Below are positions 43,310-51,909 of a DNA stretch of 64,000 nt, piece after piece (within the stretch, counting starts at the first letter, position 1; each line of letters begins with the position of its first letter). Location of the stretch: contig JBMNLV010000003.1 of assembly GCA_050953005.1 (NCBI GenBank), forward strand, positions 1 through 64,000, given 5' to 3'. The notes under the pieces are model-generated. The model saw nothing but the letters and a program-made list of their open reading frames with translations. It made no database searches and was not told the DNA's origin. The position numbers were made by a program, and so were the translations under genes. This stretch comes from UBA6115 sp050953005 (lineage in GTDB: Bacteria > Bacillota > Clostridia > Christensenellales > Aristaeellaceae).

Positions 43310-44377
43310 ATGAAAAAAAACAAAACCGGCTGGTTCATAGGCCTTGTGCTGCTGGCGCTGATGTTTGTGGGATTATATGTACTGGAAAAAACGCTCCCCA
43401 TCACAACCATGTTATTCACCATCCTGAAAAAGGGTGTTATCTACGCGCTGATCGCTGTGTCCATGAACCTGCTCAACGGCTTTACCGGACTTTTTTCCCT
43501 GGGTCAGGCAGGCTTCATGCTTATTGGCGCCTATACCTACGCCATCCTTACCATCCCCGTATCCATGCGGCCCATGATTTACCAGTATTACGACGGGGGC
43601 ATTGTGCAGTTTGCCCTGCCAGCCATTTTAGGCCTGCTGTGCGCAGGGCTTTTGGCCGCTTTCTTCGCTTTCCTGGTCGGGTTGCCGGTACTCAGGCTCA
43701 AAAGCGATTACCTGGCCATCGCGACCCTGGGGTTTGCTGAGATTATCCGCGCTTTTATCCAGTATGAGGGCCTGGGTCCTCTCACCAACGGCTCAAACCT
43801 GCTGCGCCGCTTTCCCTCCTTCACCGGCATCATCTATCCCTTTGCTGTGGTGACGATCTGTGTGGGGGTAATTGTGCTGCTCATTCATTCTACCTATGGC
43901 CGGGCTCTTAAAGCCATCCGCGATGATGAAATCGCCGCTGAGGCCATGGGCATCAACTTGTATTTTCATAAACAGCTTTCCTTTGTCACCTCTTCCTTCT
44001 TCGCGGGTATCGGCGGAGCGTTGCTGGCCATGTATCAGGGCTCTATCCAGGCAGCCACCTTCAAATCTTCCATGACCTATGAGATTCTCCTGATTGTGGT
44101 CATTGGCGGCATGGGCTCCATATCCGGTTCGGTGTTGGCCAGCTTTCTGTTTGTAGCTGCCAGTGAATGGTGGCTGAGGTTTTTGGACAATGAGCTTTAT
44201 ATCGGCGCCTTCAAAGTCCCCCTCCTACGCTCGGGCTTCCGTATGGTGGTGTTCTCCGTCATCATTATGGCGGTGGTGCTGCTCTACCGTCGGGGCATCA
44301 TGGGTGATAAGGAGCTGAGCCTTCGGCGTATAACCAGCCGCCTGGGACGGAAAAAGGGGGTGAGCAGCAATGGCTGA
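43310..44377 (+). CDS. livM: Branched-chain amino acid ABC transporter permease LivM
   Basis: 355 residues, about nine membrane helices. LNGFTGLFSLGQAGFMLIGAYTYAIL and LKSDYLAIATLGFAEIIRAF are conserved LivM segments; the loop GRALKAIRDDEIAAEAMGINLYFHKQLSFV contacts the ATPases. The start has GGAGG upstream. It overlaps livG by 8 bases. Confidence 0.94.
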   Translation: MKKNKTGWFIGLVLLALMFVGLYVLEKTLPITTMLFTILKKGVIYALIAVSMNLLNGFTGLFSLGQAGFMLIGAYTYAILTIPVSMRPMIYQYYDGGIVQFALPAILGLLCAGLLAAFFAFLVGLPVLRLKSDYLAIATLGFAEIIRAFIQYEGLGPLTNGSNLLRRFPSFTGIIYPFAVVTICVGVIVLLIHSTYGRALKAIRDDEIAAEAMGINLYFHKQLSFVTSSFFAGIGGALLAMYQGSIQAATFKSSMTYEILLIVVIGGMGSISGSVLASFLFVAASEWWLRFLDNELYIGAFKVPLLRSGFRMVVFSVIIMAVVLLYRRGIMGDKELSLRRITSRLGRKKGVSSNG

Positions 44378-45218
44378 GAGAATGCTGGAGTTGACAGATC
44401 TTACCATGCAGTTTGGCGGCGTGGTAGCGCTCAACAACCTCTCCATGCACATTGACAGGGGAGAGATTGTGGCCCTCATTGGCCCCAACGGCGCCGGCAA
44501 AACCACCGCCTTCAACTGTGTCACCGGCGTATACAATCCTACCAACGGGCAAATTCGCTACCGGGGTAAACTCATCGTGTCCAATCATCCCTCCGGCAAA
44601 ATGAAAGCCATGTATGCTGGCGTAAACGCTGACAAATACCAGGATGTGGTGGAGCATACGCCTGACAAGATCACCAAAATGGGCGTTGCCCGTACTTTCC
44701 AGAACATCCGCCTGTTTAAAACGCAGACCGCTTTTGAAAATGTCCTCATCGCCACCCACCTGCACCGCACCTCCAACCCTTTTACCGCCGCCTTCCGCCT
44801 GAACTTCCGGGAAGAACGGCGTATGCGGGAGCTGGCCCTGGAGATGCTCCGGGTGGTGGGCCTGGATGATGTCAAGGACGAGCTGGCCACCTCCCTCCCC
44901 TATGGTATGCAGCGCCGCCTGGAAATTGCCCGGGCACTGGCCACCAAGCCCCAACTGCTGCTGCTTGATGAGCCTGCCGCCGGTATGAACCCCCAGGAAA
45001 CCGATGAGCTGGGGCGGTTCATCGTAGACATCAAAAACAGGTTCGGCCTCACCGTATTTCTGATCGAACACCATATGGATCTGGTGATGGACATTTCCGA
45101 CCGCATTTATGTAATCGATTTCGGCAAGCTCATCGCCCATGGCACGCCTGATAAGGTGCAGGACAATCCTGATGTAATCACAGCCTATTTGGGGGTAGAA
45201 GACGATGAGCCTGCTTAA
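44370..45218 (+). CDS. livG: Branched-chain amino acid ABC transporter ATP-binding protein LivG
   Basis: 282 residues. Walker A GPNGAGKTTAFNCVTG, a LivG-type insertion of about 25 residues after the Walker A region, ARTFQNIRLFKTQTAFENVL at the Q-loop, signature SLPYGMQRRLEIARAL, Walker B LLLLDEPAAGMNPQE, and EHHMDLVMDISDRI. Overlaps both neighbours, consistent with tight coupling in the operon. Confidence 0.95.
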   Translation: MAERMLELTDLTMQFGGVVALNNLSMHIDRGEIVALIGPNGAGKTTAFNCVTGVYNPTNGQIRYRGKLIVSNHPSGKMKAMYAGVNADKYQDVVEHTPDKITKMGVARTFQNIRLFKTQTAFENVLIATHLHRTSNPFTAAFRLNFREERRMRELALEMLRVVGLDDVKDELATSLPYGMQRRLEIARALATKPQLLLLDEPAAGMNPQETDELGRFIVDIKNRFGLTVFLIEHHMDLVMDISDRIYVIDFGKLIAHGTPDKVQDNPDVITAYLGVEDDEPA

Positions 45219-45966
45219 AGTCACCGATCTGCAAGTCGCCTACGACGGCATTGAAGCCCTGAAAGGCATTTCCTTTGAAGTGCCCCGGGGCAAAATTGTC
45301 ACCCTGATCGGCGCCAACGGCGCAGGAAAATCCACCACATTGCGCGCCATCAGCGGCCTGGTGCCTGTCAAAGCCGGTGGCGTCAGCTTTGACGGACGGG
45401 AAATCACTACCCTGGACACTTCCAGCATCGTCAAGGAAGGTATCGTGATGGTGCCTGAAGGCCGCCGGGTCTTCCCCAACCTGACTGTGCTTGAGAACCT
45501 TAAAATCGGCGCTTACCTGCGCCGCGACCAGGCTGAGATCGCAGCAGCAATAGAATATGTGTACAAACGCTTTCCCAGGCTCAAGGAACGGCACTGGCAG
45601 CTGGCAGGCACCCTTTCCGGCGGTGAACAACAGATGCTGGCAGTCGGCCGCGCGCTGATGGCCCGGCCTCGGCTGATCATGATGGACGAGCCTTCGCTGG
45701 GTCTGGCCCCCTTGGTGGTGCGCGAAATATTTTCCATCATCCATCGCCTGCGTGATGAGGGCATCACCATCCTGCTGATCGAGCAAAATGCCAATGCCGC
45801 CCTGAGGGCCGCGGACTATGGTTATGTGCTGGAGTCCGGCCGCATCACCATTGAGGGGCCAGGCCTGGACCTGCTCAACAACCAAAAGGTGCGCGACGCC
45901 TACCTGGGCCAGGCACGCAAACGGAAGGAACTTGCTGATTCAACGGCTCTGCCCAGTGATATCTGA
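45205..45966 (+). CDS. livF: Branched-chain amino acid ABC transporter ATP-binding protein LivF
   Basis: 253 residues. Walker A GANGAGKSTTLRAISG, VPEGRRVFPNLTVLENLKIGAY, signature LSGGEQQMLAVGRALMARP, Walker B LIMMDEPSLGLAPL, and EQNANAALRAADYGYVLESG, which together mark LivF rather than LivG. Starts 14 bases inside the end of livG. Last gene of the operon, followed by a terminator. Confidence 0.95.
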   Translation: MSLLKVTDLQVAYDGIEALKGISFEVPRGKIVTLIGANGAGKSTTLRAISGLVPVKAGGVSFDGREITTLDTSSIVKEGIVMVPEGRRVFPNLTVLENLKIGAYLRRDQAEIAAAIEYVYKRFPRLKERHWQLAGTLSGGEQQMLAVGRALMARPRLIMMDEPSLGLAPLVVREIFSIIHRLRDEGITILLIEQNANAALRAADYGYVLESGRITIEGPGLDLLNNQKVRDAYLGQARKRKELADSTALPSDI

Positions 45967-45987
45967 TTCAGAAAAATTTCTCCCCTA

Positions 45988-46006
45988 CCCGCGAAAGCGG
46001 GCTTTT
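45988..46006 (+). terminator. Intrinsic terminator of the liv operon
   Basis: CCCGC (45988-45992), GAAA loop, GCGGG (45997-46001), then CTTTTG. 22 bases after the livF stop. The stem is short but has a stable tetraloop. Confidence 0.65.
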
Positions 46007-46020
46007 GCATTTGCCCCAAA

Positions 46021-46049
46021 TTGCTTCTTTACAAGGGTCGCGCTATAAT
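46021..46049 (+). promoter_or_regulatory. Promoter of prmA-rsmE-mtaB
   Basis: TTGCTT (46021-46026), 17-base spacer, perfect TATAAT (46044-46049), about 28 bases before the prmA start. Confidence 0.65.
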
Positions 46050-46077
46050 TGCCTCACACTCGCAAAGGGGGCCAAGT

Positions 46078-47010
46078 ATGGATTGGATCCAGGTCAGTGT
46101 AACGACAGTAAGCGGCGCTGCAGACGCACTGAGCGCGCTTTTGATGGACGCAGGCGCCAAGGGTACCCAGATCCTGGACCGGCACGATGTGCCTGCCGCG
46201 GATGACGGCAGCGGCTTTGGCGAGTTATATGGCACGGATCTTCTTGATAACCTGCCTGAGCAGGTGACAATTAAAGCCTGGTTTGCCTCGGATGAAGAGG
46301 TGCAAAGCGCCAGGCAAGCAGTGGCGCGCCTTGGTCAAATGACAGGTTTTGATACCGGCGAGCTGGTCTTTTCCACCGCCAGCGTGCAAGATGAGGATTG
46401 GGCGGAAAACTGGAAGCGGTATTACAAGCCCCTGCGGGCAGGTCAGAGGCTGGTCATCCGCCCGGTCTGGGAAAATTACGAGCAGCAGCCGGATGACTTG
46501 GTCATTGCGATGGACCCGGGCATGGCCTTTGGCACCGGCACCCACGAAACTACCCGGCTGTGTATGCGCATGATTGAGAAGCATTACCAACAGGGTCCGG
46601 CGCTGGATATCGGTACGGGTTCTGGTATTCTGGCCATCGCGCTGGCCAAATTGGGCTGTCCGTCAGTCAGGGCGGTGGACATCGATCCGATTGCCGTCGC
46701 AGCTGCCAGACAAAACATCGTCAGCAACGGTCTGGAGCACGCCATCACAGTTGCCCAAGGCGATCTGGCGCATGGCCTGGCCGGTCCCTTTGACTTTATC
46801 TGTGCCAACATTCTGGCCGATGTGATTATCGGCCTGTCAGCCTCCATACGCCCCTTGCTGTCCGACAGCGGCCGCTTCCTGGCCTCGGGCATCATCAAAG
46901 ACCGCGAAGGAGATGTGCTGGCCGCCTTTTCACAGGCAGGCTTCTTGATGATGGATCGCCTGACGGAGGGCGAATGGGTAGCGCTGTTGTTCGGGAGCGC
47001 CCATGCCTAA
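46078..47010 (+). CDS. prmA: Ribosomal protein L11 methyltransferase
   Basis: Trimethylates ribosomal protein L11 using SAM. 310 residues from ATG 46078 (GGGGG upstream; the next in-frame upstream start lies in the promoter). N-terminal substrate-recognition domain starts MDWIQVSVTTVSGAADALSALLMDAGAKG; the methyltransferase domain has DPGMAFGTGTHETTRLCM, ALDIGTGSGILAIALAKLG (SAM motif I) and FICANILADVI (the N-x-L motif). The stop overlaps rsmE by 8 bases, the usual prmA-rsmE pairing in Bacillota. Confidence 0.96.
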   Translation: MDWIQVSVTTVSGAADALSALLMDAGAKGTQILDRHDVPAADDGSGFGELYGTDLLDNLPEQVTIKAWFASDEEVQSARQAVARLGQMTGFDTGELVFSTASVQDEDWAENWKRYYKPLRAGQRLVIRPVWENYEQQPDDLVIAMDPGMAFGTGTHETTRLCMRMIEKHYQQGPALDIGTGSGILAIALAKLGCPSVRAVDIDPIAVAAARQNIVSNGLEHAITVAQGDLAHGLAGPFDFICANILADVIIGLSASIRPLLSDSGRFLASGIIKDREGDVLAAFSQAGFLMMDRLTEGEWVALLFGSAHA

Positions 47011-47701
47011 ATTTTTCGGCGAACGCATCACACAGGATTTGATCAGCCTGTCACCGGAGGATAGCCATCACGCCTTACGGGTGTTGCGGCTGCGCCCGGG
47101 AGACACTGTCCGCGTGAGCGCGCAGGGCTTACACTTCAATGCCCGGTTGGAGGTGGACCATCAGCAGGTAAGGGCGCGCATTCTTGATGAGCTGGCTTCA
47201 AATGAAGCGCGCACCCGCATCACCCTGTACCAGGGCTGGCCCAAGGGCGACAAGCTGGACCAGATTGTGCGCCAGTCAACTGAACTGGGTGTTGCCGCCT
47301 TTGTACCGGTACTGTTCGCCCGCTGTGTAGCCCGCCCCGACCAGGCAGGCAAGCGTCTGGAAAGGCTCAATAAAATCGCACGTGAAGCGGCCATGCAGTC
47401 AGAGCGCACCATCATCCCGCCGGTCCTCGCGCCCATCAGCGCGGCGGAATTGCCCACAAGGCTCCAGAAGCACGCGCTGGCTTTGGTGCTGTATGAAAAC
47501 GAGCGGCATCAGACACTGGCTTCTGTTTTAAACGGACAAGCGGATCTTGCCCTTGTCATCGGGCCGGAGGGCGGTTTGACCGCCGAGGAAGTTGCGGCCA
47601 TGGGCGCGCAGCCTGTCACCCTGGGCCCACGCGTTTTACGCACAGAGACCGCCGGAATTGCCGCCATTGCGATGGCATTGGCGCTGAACCGGGACTTTTG
47701 A
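47003..47701 (+). CDS. rsmE: 16S rRNA (uracil(1498)-N(3))-methyltransferase
   Basis: SPOUT-class enzyme methylating U1498 of 16S rRNA. 232 residues. PKFFGERITQDLISLSPEDSHHALRVLRLRPGDTV (PUA-like N-terminal domain), QSERTIIPPVLAP, and the knotted SAM site VIGPEGGLTAEEVAAMGAQPVTLGPRVLRTETA. Sits between prmA and mtaB with overlaps at both ends. Confidence 0.96.
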   Translation: MPKFFGERITQDLISLSPEDSHHALRVLRLRPGDTVRVSAQGLHFNARLEVDHQQVRARILDELASNEARTRITLYQGWPKGDKLDQIVRQSTELGVAAFVPVLFARCVARPDQAGKRLERLNKIAREAAMQSERTIIPPVLAPISAAELPTRLQKHALALVLYENERHQTLASVLNGQADLALVIGPEGGLTAEEVAAMGAQPVTLGPRVLRTETAGIAAIAMALALNRDF

Positions 47702-47718
47702 ACAGAAGGAAGAAAAAC

Positions 47719-49023
47719 TTGAACAAGCCTGTCAAGACCGTTGCGTTTTATACCCTGGGGTGCAAGGTAAACCAGTATGACGCGCAGTCGATGATGGAAG
47801 CCTTTGAGCGCGCCGGATACCAACTCCGCCCCTTTGGAGAACGGGTAGACGTCAATGTGGTAGTGACCTGTGTGGTGACCGCAGTAGGTGAGCAAAAAAG
47901 CCGACAGATGTTGCACCGCGTACGCCGCGAGCAACCTGACAGCCACCTGGTTGCCGCAGGCTGCCTGGCGCAAAAGGACGCGGAGAAACTCAAGGATCTG
48001 GGCGCGAGGTTGGTTCTGGGCAACCAGCACCGTGAGCGGGTTGTACAGCTGCTGGAGCAAGCCGTTCAGGAGAACAGCCAGATTGTCGCTGTCGAGGATG
48101 TGCAGCGTGTTCCTTATGAGGAACTAGGCATCACGCGTCAGGAAGGACGCACGCGCGCAGTCATGAAGATTCAGGAAGGCTGCGACCGTTACTGTGCTTA
48201 TTGCATCATCCCTTATGTGCGCGGCGGCATTCGCTCAAGAGCGCCAGAGGCGATCACACGGGAAGCGAAACGCTTGGTGCACGCCGGATACCGTGAGATT
48301 GTGCTGACCGGCATCCATCTGACCAGCTATGGAAAGGATTTGGACGGACAGACCCTGTTGGATGCCGTCCGGGCCGCTGCGGTGGACGGGTTGGACCGCC
48401 TGCGGCTGGGTTCGCTGGAGCCGGTGATTGCCAGCAAAGCCTTTGTTCAAAACCTGGCCGGCATTCCCGCGGTCTGCCCTCAATTTCACCTGTCTTTGCA
48501 ATCGGGCAGCGACAGTGTGTTGCGCAGGATGCGCCGCCGCTACACAATTGAAGAATACCTGGCAGCTGCCAGGTATCTGCGGGACGCCTTTCCCGGCTGC
48601 GCTCTGACCACCGATGTTCTGGTTGGTTTTCCCGGTGAGACTCAGGAGGAGTTTGAACAGACCCTGGCCTTTTGCGAGCAAATAGGTTTCGCGAAGATGC
48701 ATATTTTTCCCTTCAGCCGCCGTGCCGGCACAGCAGCGGACAGGATGCCCGGCCAGCTGAGCCACGCCCTTAAAGCAGAACGCGCACGGCAAATGGCGTC
48801 ACTGGAAGCGCGCATGTCCAAAGAGTTCATAACATCCTTCCAGGGCACAAGCCAGGATGTGCTGTTCGAAACCTTAACAAAAGACGGTTTGGCTATGGGA
48901 CATACCCCCAACGCGATCAATGTGTATTGCCCGGGCGGCTGCCCGGGAAAAATACAAAAAGTGAGGCTGCATAGCCCGATACGCGACGGCCTGCGTGCCA
49001 CCCTGCTTTTGCCATCTTCTTGA
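47719..49023 (+). CDS. mtaB: tRNA (N(6)-L-threonylcarbamoyladenosine(37)-C(2))-methylthiotransferase
   Basis: Radical SAM enzyme that converts t6A37 to ms2t6A37 in tRNA. 434 residues from the TTG at 47719, which has AAGGAAG in front; a TTG at 47698 overlapping rsmE is also possible. N-terminal methylthiotransferase domain with TLGCKVNQYDAQSM, VVTCVVTAVGEQKSRQ and AAGCLAQ (three cluster cysteines), the radical SAM motif CDRYCAYCIIPYVRGG, then HLSLQSGSDSVLRRMRR and TDVLVGFPGETQEEF. The C-terminal TRAM domain is short. MtaB type (not MiaB or RimO) from the CKVNQ start. Confidence 0.95.
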   Translation: MNKPVKTVAFYTLGCKVNQYDAQSMMEAFERAGYQLRPFGERVDVNVVVTCVVTAVGEQKSRQMLHRVRREQPDSHLVAAGCLAQKDAEKLKDLGARLVLGNQHRERVVQLLEQAVQENSQIVAVEDVQRVPYEELGITRQEGRTRAVMKIQEGCDRYCAYCIIPYVRGGIRSRAPEAITREAKRLVHAGYREIVLTGIHLTSYGKDLDGQTLLDAVRAAAVDGLDRLRLGSLEPVIASKAFVQNLAGIPAVCPQFHLSLQSGSDSVLRRMRRRYTIEEYLAAARYLRDAFPGCALTTDVLVGFPGETQEEFEQTLAFCEQIGFAKMHIFPFSRRAGTAADRMPGQLSHALKAERARQMASLEARMSKEFITSFQGTSQDVLFETLTKDGLAMGHTPNAINVYCPGGCPGKIQKVRLHSPIRDGLRATLLLPSS

Positions 49024-49082
49024 CAGCCGTCCTGTCGGTGAATATTATTTGACTGTAGCATTTTAGAAGAGAGGATTGTGTG

Positions 49083-49427
49083 ATGAAAGACTGCCTGTTT
49101 TGCCGGATCGTAAGGGGAGAAATTCCCTGTGACAAAGTATTCGAAAACGAGCTTTTGCTGGCTTTCCGTGACATCAACCCGCAAACTGACAAGCATGTGC
49201 TGATCATCCCCAAGCAGCATACGGAAAACCTGAATGACCTTTCCGAAGCGCCGGACGCACTGTTGTCCGGCTTGTTGCGCGCAGCGCAAGCTGTTGCTTG
49301 TGCTGAGGGCATCCAAGACAGCGGTTACCGTCTGATCAGCAACTGCGGCCCTGATGCCTGTCAAAGTGTCAATCACCTGCATTTTCATGTGCTGGGCGGC
49401 CAGAAACTTAGTGAACACATGGGATAA
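49083..49427 (+). CDS. HIT family protein (histidine triad nucleotide-binding protein)
   Basis: Small nucleotide hydrolase or transferase, PKCI/HinT type, 114 residues. CLFCRIVRGEIPCDKVFENELLLAFRDINPQTDKHVLIIPKQH is the standard start, and NHLHFHVLGG is the His-triad (HxHxHxx). ATG 49083 follows GAGAGG. 56 bases after mtaB, so probably the last gene of the prmA unit; a terminator follows. Confidence 0.95.
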   Translation: MKDCLFCRIVRGEIPCDKVFENELLLAFRDINPQTDKHVLIIPKQHTENLNDLSEAPDALLSGLLRAAQAVACAEGIQDSGYRLISNCGPDACQSVNHLHFHVLGGQKLSEHMG

Positions 49428-49473
49428 TACCGCAATAAACAAAGATAAAACAAAGGAAAAAACTTTAGCTTTT

Positions 49474-49494
49474 AACCGGTTTTTACCGGTTTTT
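49474..49494 (+). terminator. Intrinsic terminator after the HIT gene
   Basis: AACCGGT (49474-49480) pairs with ACCGGTT (49485-49491) around TTTT, followed by TTTC. 47 bases after the HIT stop and just before the cggR promoter. Confidence 0.7.
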
Positions 49495-49507
49495 CATTAT
49501 CTGACGC

Positions 49508-49563
49508 TTGTGATCCATAATGGATGCGGGTATAATATCCCAGGCGGGCGAAATCTGCCCCGC
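49508..49563 (+). promoter_or_regulatory. Promoter of the cggR-pgk-tpiA-gpmI operon with a candidate operator
   Basis: TTGTGA (49508-49513), 17-base spacer, perfect TATAAT (49531-49536). Downstream, GCGGG (49544-49548) and CCCGC (49559-49563) form an inverted repeat around 10 bases across the transcription start. CggR of B. subtilis represses its own operon from a downstream operator, so this may be the autoregulatory site; it does not match the B. subtilis operator sequence closely. Confidence 0.55.
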
Positions 49564-49585
49564 ATCAGCAGAACAGGAGGCGACC

Positions 49586-50635
49586 GTGCAAGACATCACT
49601 TGGGCTACGCTGAAGCGAATCGCAGCACAGCAGGTGGATGAGATCTATACACGGGCTTTGCTGCTGAACCGCATTCATGCCATTGGGCCGGTCGGCAGGC
49701 GCACTTTGGCCGCATCCATGCAGTTGTCCGAGCGCGAGGTGCGAGCGGCCGCCGAGGCGCTTAAGGAGGAAGGTCTGATCGATCTGAACACCTCCGGCAT
49801 GCAATTGTCCAAAGCCGGCCTTGATATTTTGCCAGAGGTGCGCGCTTTATGCCGCGATATCTCCGGCCTGTTTGAATTAGAATATCAGCTGAAAGAGCGC
49901 CTGGGCATTGAGCACCTGGCCGTCGTACCCGGTGACGCCGATCAGGATCGTATGGTGCTGGTGGATCTGGCACGTGCTACCAACCATTTTTTGCAGGAAG
50001 TGCTCCGGGAAAACATGATCATTGCCGTTTCCGGCGGCAGCACAATGAGCGAAGTAGCCCGTGCCGCTGCGCCAGCTCCCGGCCCGGTCATGGTAGTGCC
50101 GGCACGCGGCGGCTTTGGCCGCATGGCGCAAATGCAGGCAGATGCGGTAGCGGGCGAACTGGCTCAGCGTATTGGCGGGGATTGCCGGCTGATGCACCTG
50201 CCTGAGGGCATGGACGCGGAAACGCTTCAAAAGGCAGCCAAGCTGCCAGGTGTGCGGGCGACTCTGGCCCTGATGCGCAACGCCGATATCATCCTGTACG
50301 GAGTGGGGTGCGCAGATGACATGGCACAGCGGCGCAGCCTTTCGTTGTCCACACGGCGCAGTTTGCAAAAAGCCGGCGCGGTAGGCGAGGCGCTGGGCGA
50401 CTTTTTTAACATCAACGGCAAGGTAGTCCGCCAAAGCCCCTCTCTTTCCTCTGAGTTAGGCGTGGGCAAGCCGGATTCCAAGTCGATTATGGCAGCCGCC
50501 GGAGAACACAAGGGTGAGGCTGCGCTGGCGGCTGTGCGTTGGCATCCTCCCTGGGCACTGGTGGTAGACGCAGGCCTGGGACGAAGAATGCTCGAACTCC
50601 TGGATAAAACCAGGCAGAATTATTCTGATCAATGA
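49586..50635 (+). CDS. cggR: Central glycolytic genes regulator CggR (SorC/DeoR-like)
   Basis: Repressor that senses fructose-1,6-bisphosphate. 349 residues from GTG 49586, which follows AGGAGG by 5 bases; longer reading from upstream would start inside the promoter region. N-terminal winged helix (about 20-75: RTLAASMQLSEREVRAAAEALKEEGLIDLN), linker, then the sugar-phosphate-binding domain with IAVSGGSTMSEVARA, VVPARGGFGRMAQMQADAVAGELAQRIGG and GDFFNINGKVV. The gene immediately before pgk identifies it as CggR among SorC-family proteins. Unlike B. subtilis, no gap gene follows it. Confidence 0.92.
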   Translation: MQDITWATLKRIAAQQVDEIYTRALLLNRIHAIGPVGRRTLAASMQLSEREVRAAAEALKEEGLIDLNTSGMQLSKAGLDILPEVRALCRDISGLFELEYQLKERLGIEHLAVVPGDADQDRMVLVDLARATNHFLQEVLRENMIIAVSGGSTMSEVARAAAPAPGPVMVVPARGGFGRMAQMQADAVAGELAQRIGGDCRLMHLPEGMDAETLQKAAKLPGVRATLALMRNADIILYGVGCADDMAQRRSLSLSTRRSLQKAGAVGEALGDFFNINGKVVRQSPSLSSELGVGKPDSKSIMAAAGEHKGEAALAAVRWHPPWALVVDAGLGRRMLELLDKTRQNYSDQ

Positions 50636-50651
50636 ATAAAGGAGGTTTCTC

Positions 50652-51836
50652 ATGAACAAAAAGACTGTGCGCGATGTGGAACTCAAAGGAAAGAAAGTGC
50701 TGGTGCGCGTGGACTTCAACGTGCCCATGGATGAGCATCAGGCCATCACGGATGAAAACCGCGTCATTGGTGCACTTCCAACGATTCGTTACCTGATTGA
50801 GCAAGGCGCCAAAACCATCCTGTGCAGCCACCTGGGCCGCCCAAAGGGCGAGTTTGTCCCCAAGTATTCCCTGGCGCCGGTCGCCAAGCGCCTGAGCGAG
50901 CTTCTTGGCCAGCCGGTCAAGATGGCCAAGGACGTTATCGGCGAAGACGCTGACAGAGTGGTCGCTTCCCTGAAGGATGGAGAGGTCGCCCTGTTGGAGA
51001 ACCTGCGCTTTCATAAAGAAGAAGAAAAAAATGCGGAAGAGTTTGCCAAGAAGCTGGCCTCCTATGCCGACATTTATGTCAATGACGCCTTTGGCACTGC
51101 GCACCGCGCGCACGCCAGCACTGAGGGCGTTGCGCATTACCTGCCTGCCGTGTCCGGTTTCCTGATTGAAAAAGAACTGCAGTTCATGGGCAAGGCGCTG
51201 GATAACCCGGACCGTCCCTTCGTGGCCATCCTTGGCGGCGCCAAGGTGTCCGACAAGCTGGGCGTAATCAACAACCTGCTTGAAAAAGTAGATACCCTCA
51301 TCATCGGCGGCGGCATGGCTTATACATTTACTGTAGCCCAGGGTGGTCAGGTAGGCGACAGCCTGCTGGAGAAAGACAAGGTGGACTACGCACGTGACAT
51401 GTTGGCCAAGGCAAAGGAAAAAGGCGTCCAGCTGCTGCTGCCGGTTGACACAGTCATCGCGGACCGCTTTGACAACGAAGCCAACATCAAGGTCGTTCCG
51501 ACCGGCGAGATTCCTGAAGGCTGGCAAGGCCTGGATATTGGTCCCAAAACCTGCGAGCTGTTCGCCAAAGCGGTCAAAAACGCAAAGACCGTGGTCTGGA
51601 ACGGACCGATGGGCGTATTTGAAATGCCCAATTTCGCCACCGGTACCAAGGCCATCGCCCAGGCGCTGGCTGACAGCCAGGCGACCACCATCGTCGGAGG
51701 CGGTGACTCCGCTGCAGCAGTCACCCAACTGGGTTTTGCAGACAAGATCAGCCATATCTCCACCGGCGGCGGTGCCTCCCTGGAGTTCCTGGAAGGCCTG
51801 GTGCTGCCCGGCGTCGCAGCGCTCAACGACAAGTAA
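50652..51836 (+). CDS. pgk: Phosphoglycerate kinase
   Basis: ATP-generating step from 1,3-bisphosphoglycerate. 394 residues, the normal length. KKVLVRVDFNVPMDEHQAITDENRV at the N-terminus, HLGRPKG, LLENLRFHKEEEKN, AHRAHASTEG, GGAKVSDKLGVINNLL, and nucleotide site VWNGPMGVFEM plus GGGDSAAAV. Strong AAAGGAGG before ATG. 16 bases after cggR. Confidence 0.98.
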   Translation: MNKKTVRDVELKGKKVLVRVDFNVPMDEHQAITDENRVIGALPTIRYLIEQGAKTILCSHLGRPKGEFVPKYSLAPVAKRLSELLGQPVKMAKDVIGEDADRVVASLKDGEVALLENLRFHKEEEKNAEEFAKKLASYADIYVNDAFGTAHRAHASTEGVAHYLPAVSGFLIEKELQFMGKALDNPDRPFVAILGGAKVSDKLGVINNLLEKVDTLIIGGGMAYTFTVAQGGQVGDSLLEKDKVDYARDMLAKAKEKGVQLLLPVDTVIADRFDNEANIKVVPTGEIPEGWQGLDIGPKTCELFAKAVKNAKTVVWNGPMGVFEMPNFATGTKAIAQALADSQATTIVGGGDSAAAVTQLGFADKISHISTGGGASLEFLEGLVLPGVAALNDK

Positions 51837-51845
51837 TCAACCCTC

Positions 51846-51871
51846 GCCCGCCCGGCGCAAGCCGGGCGGGC
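51846..51871 (+). other. Perfect 11-bp hairpin with GCAA loop between pgk and tpiA
   Basis: Arms at 51846-51856 and 51861-51871 are perfectly complementary and GC-rich, closed by GCAA. No T-run follows, so it is probably not a terminator; it may mark an mRNA processing or stability element that sets the ratio of pgk to tpiA/gpmI message. Confidence 0.7.
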
Positions 51872-51909
51872 AGATCCTTTCCAAAAACAATACATGCAGG
51901 AGGAAATAA

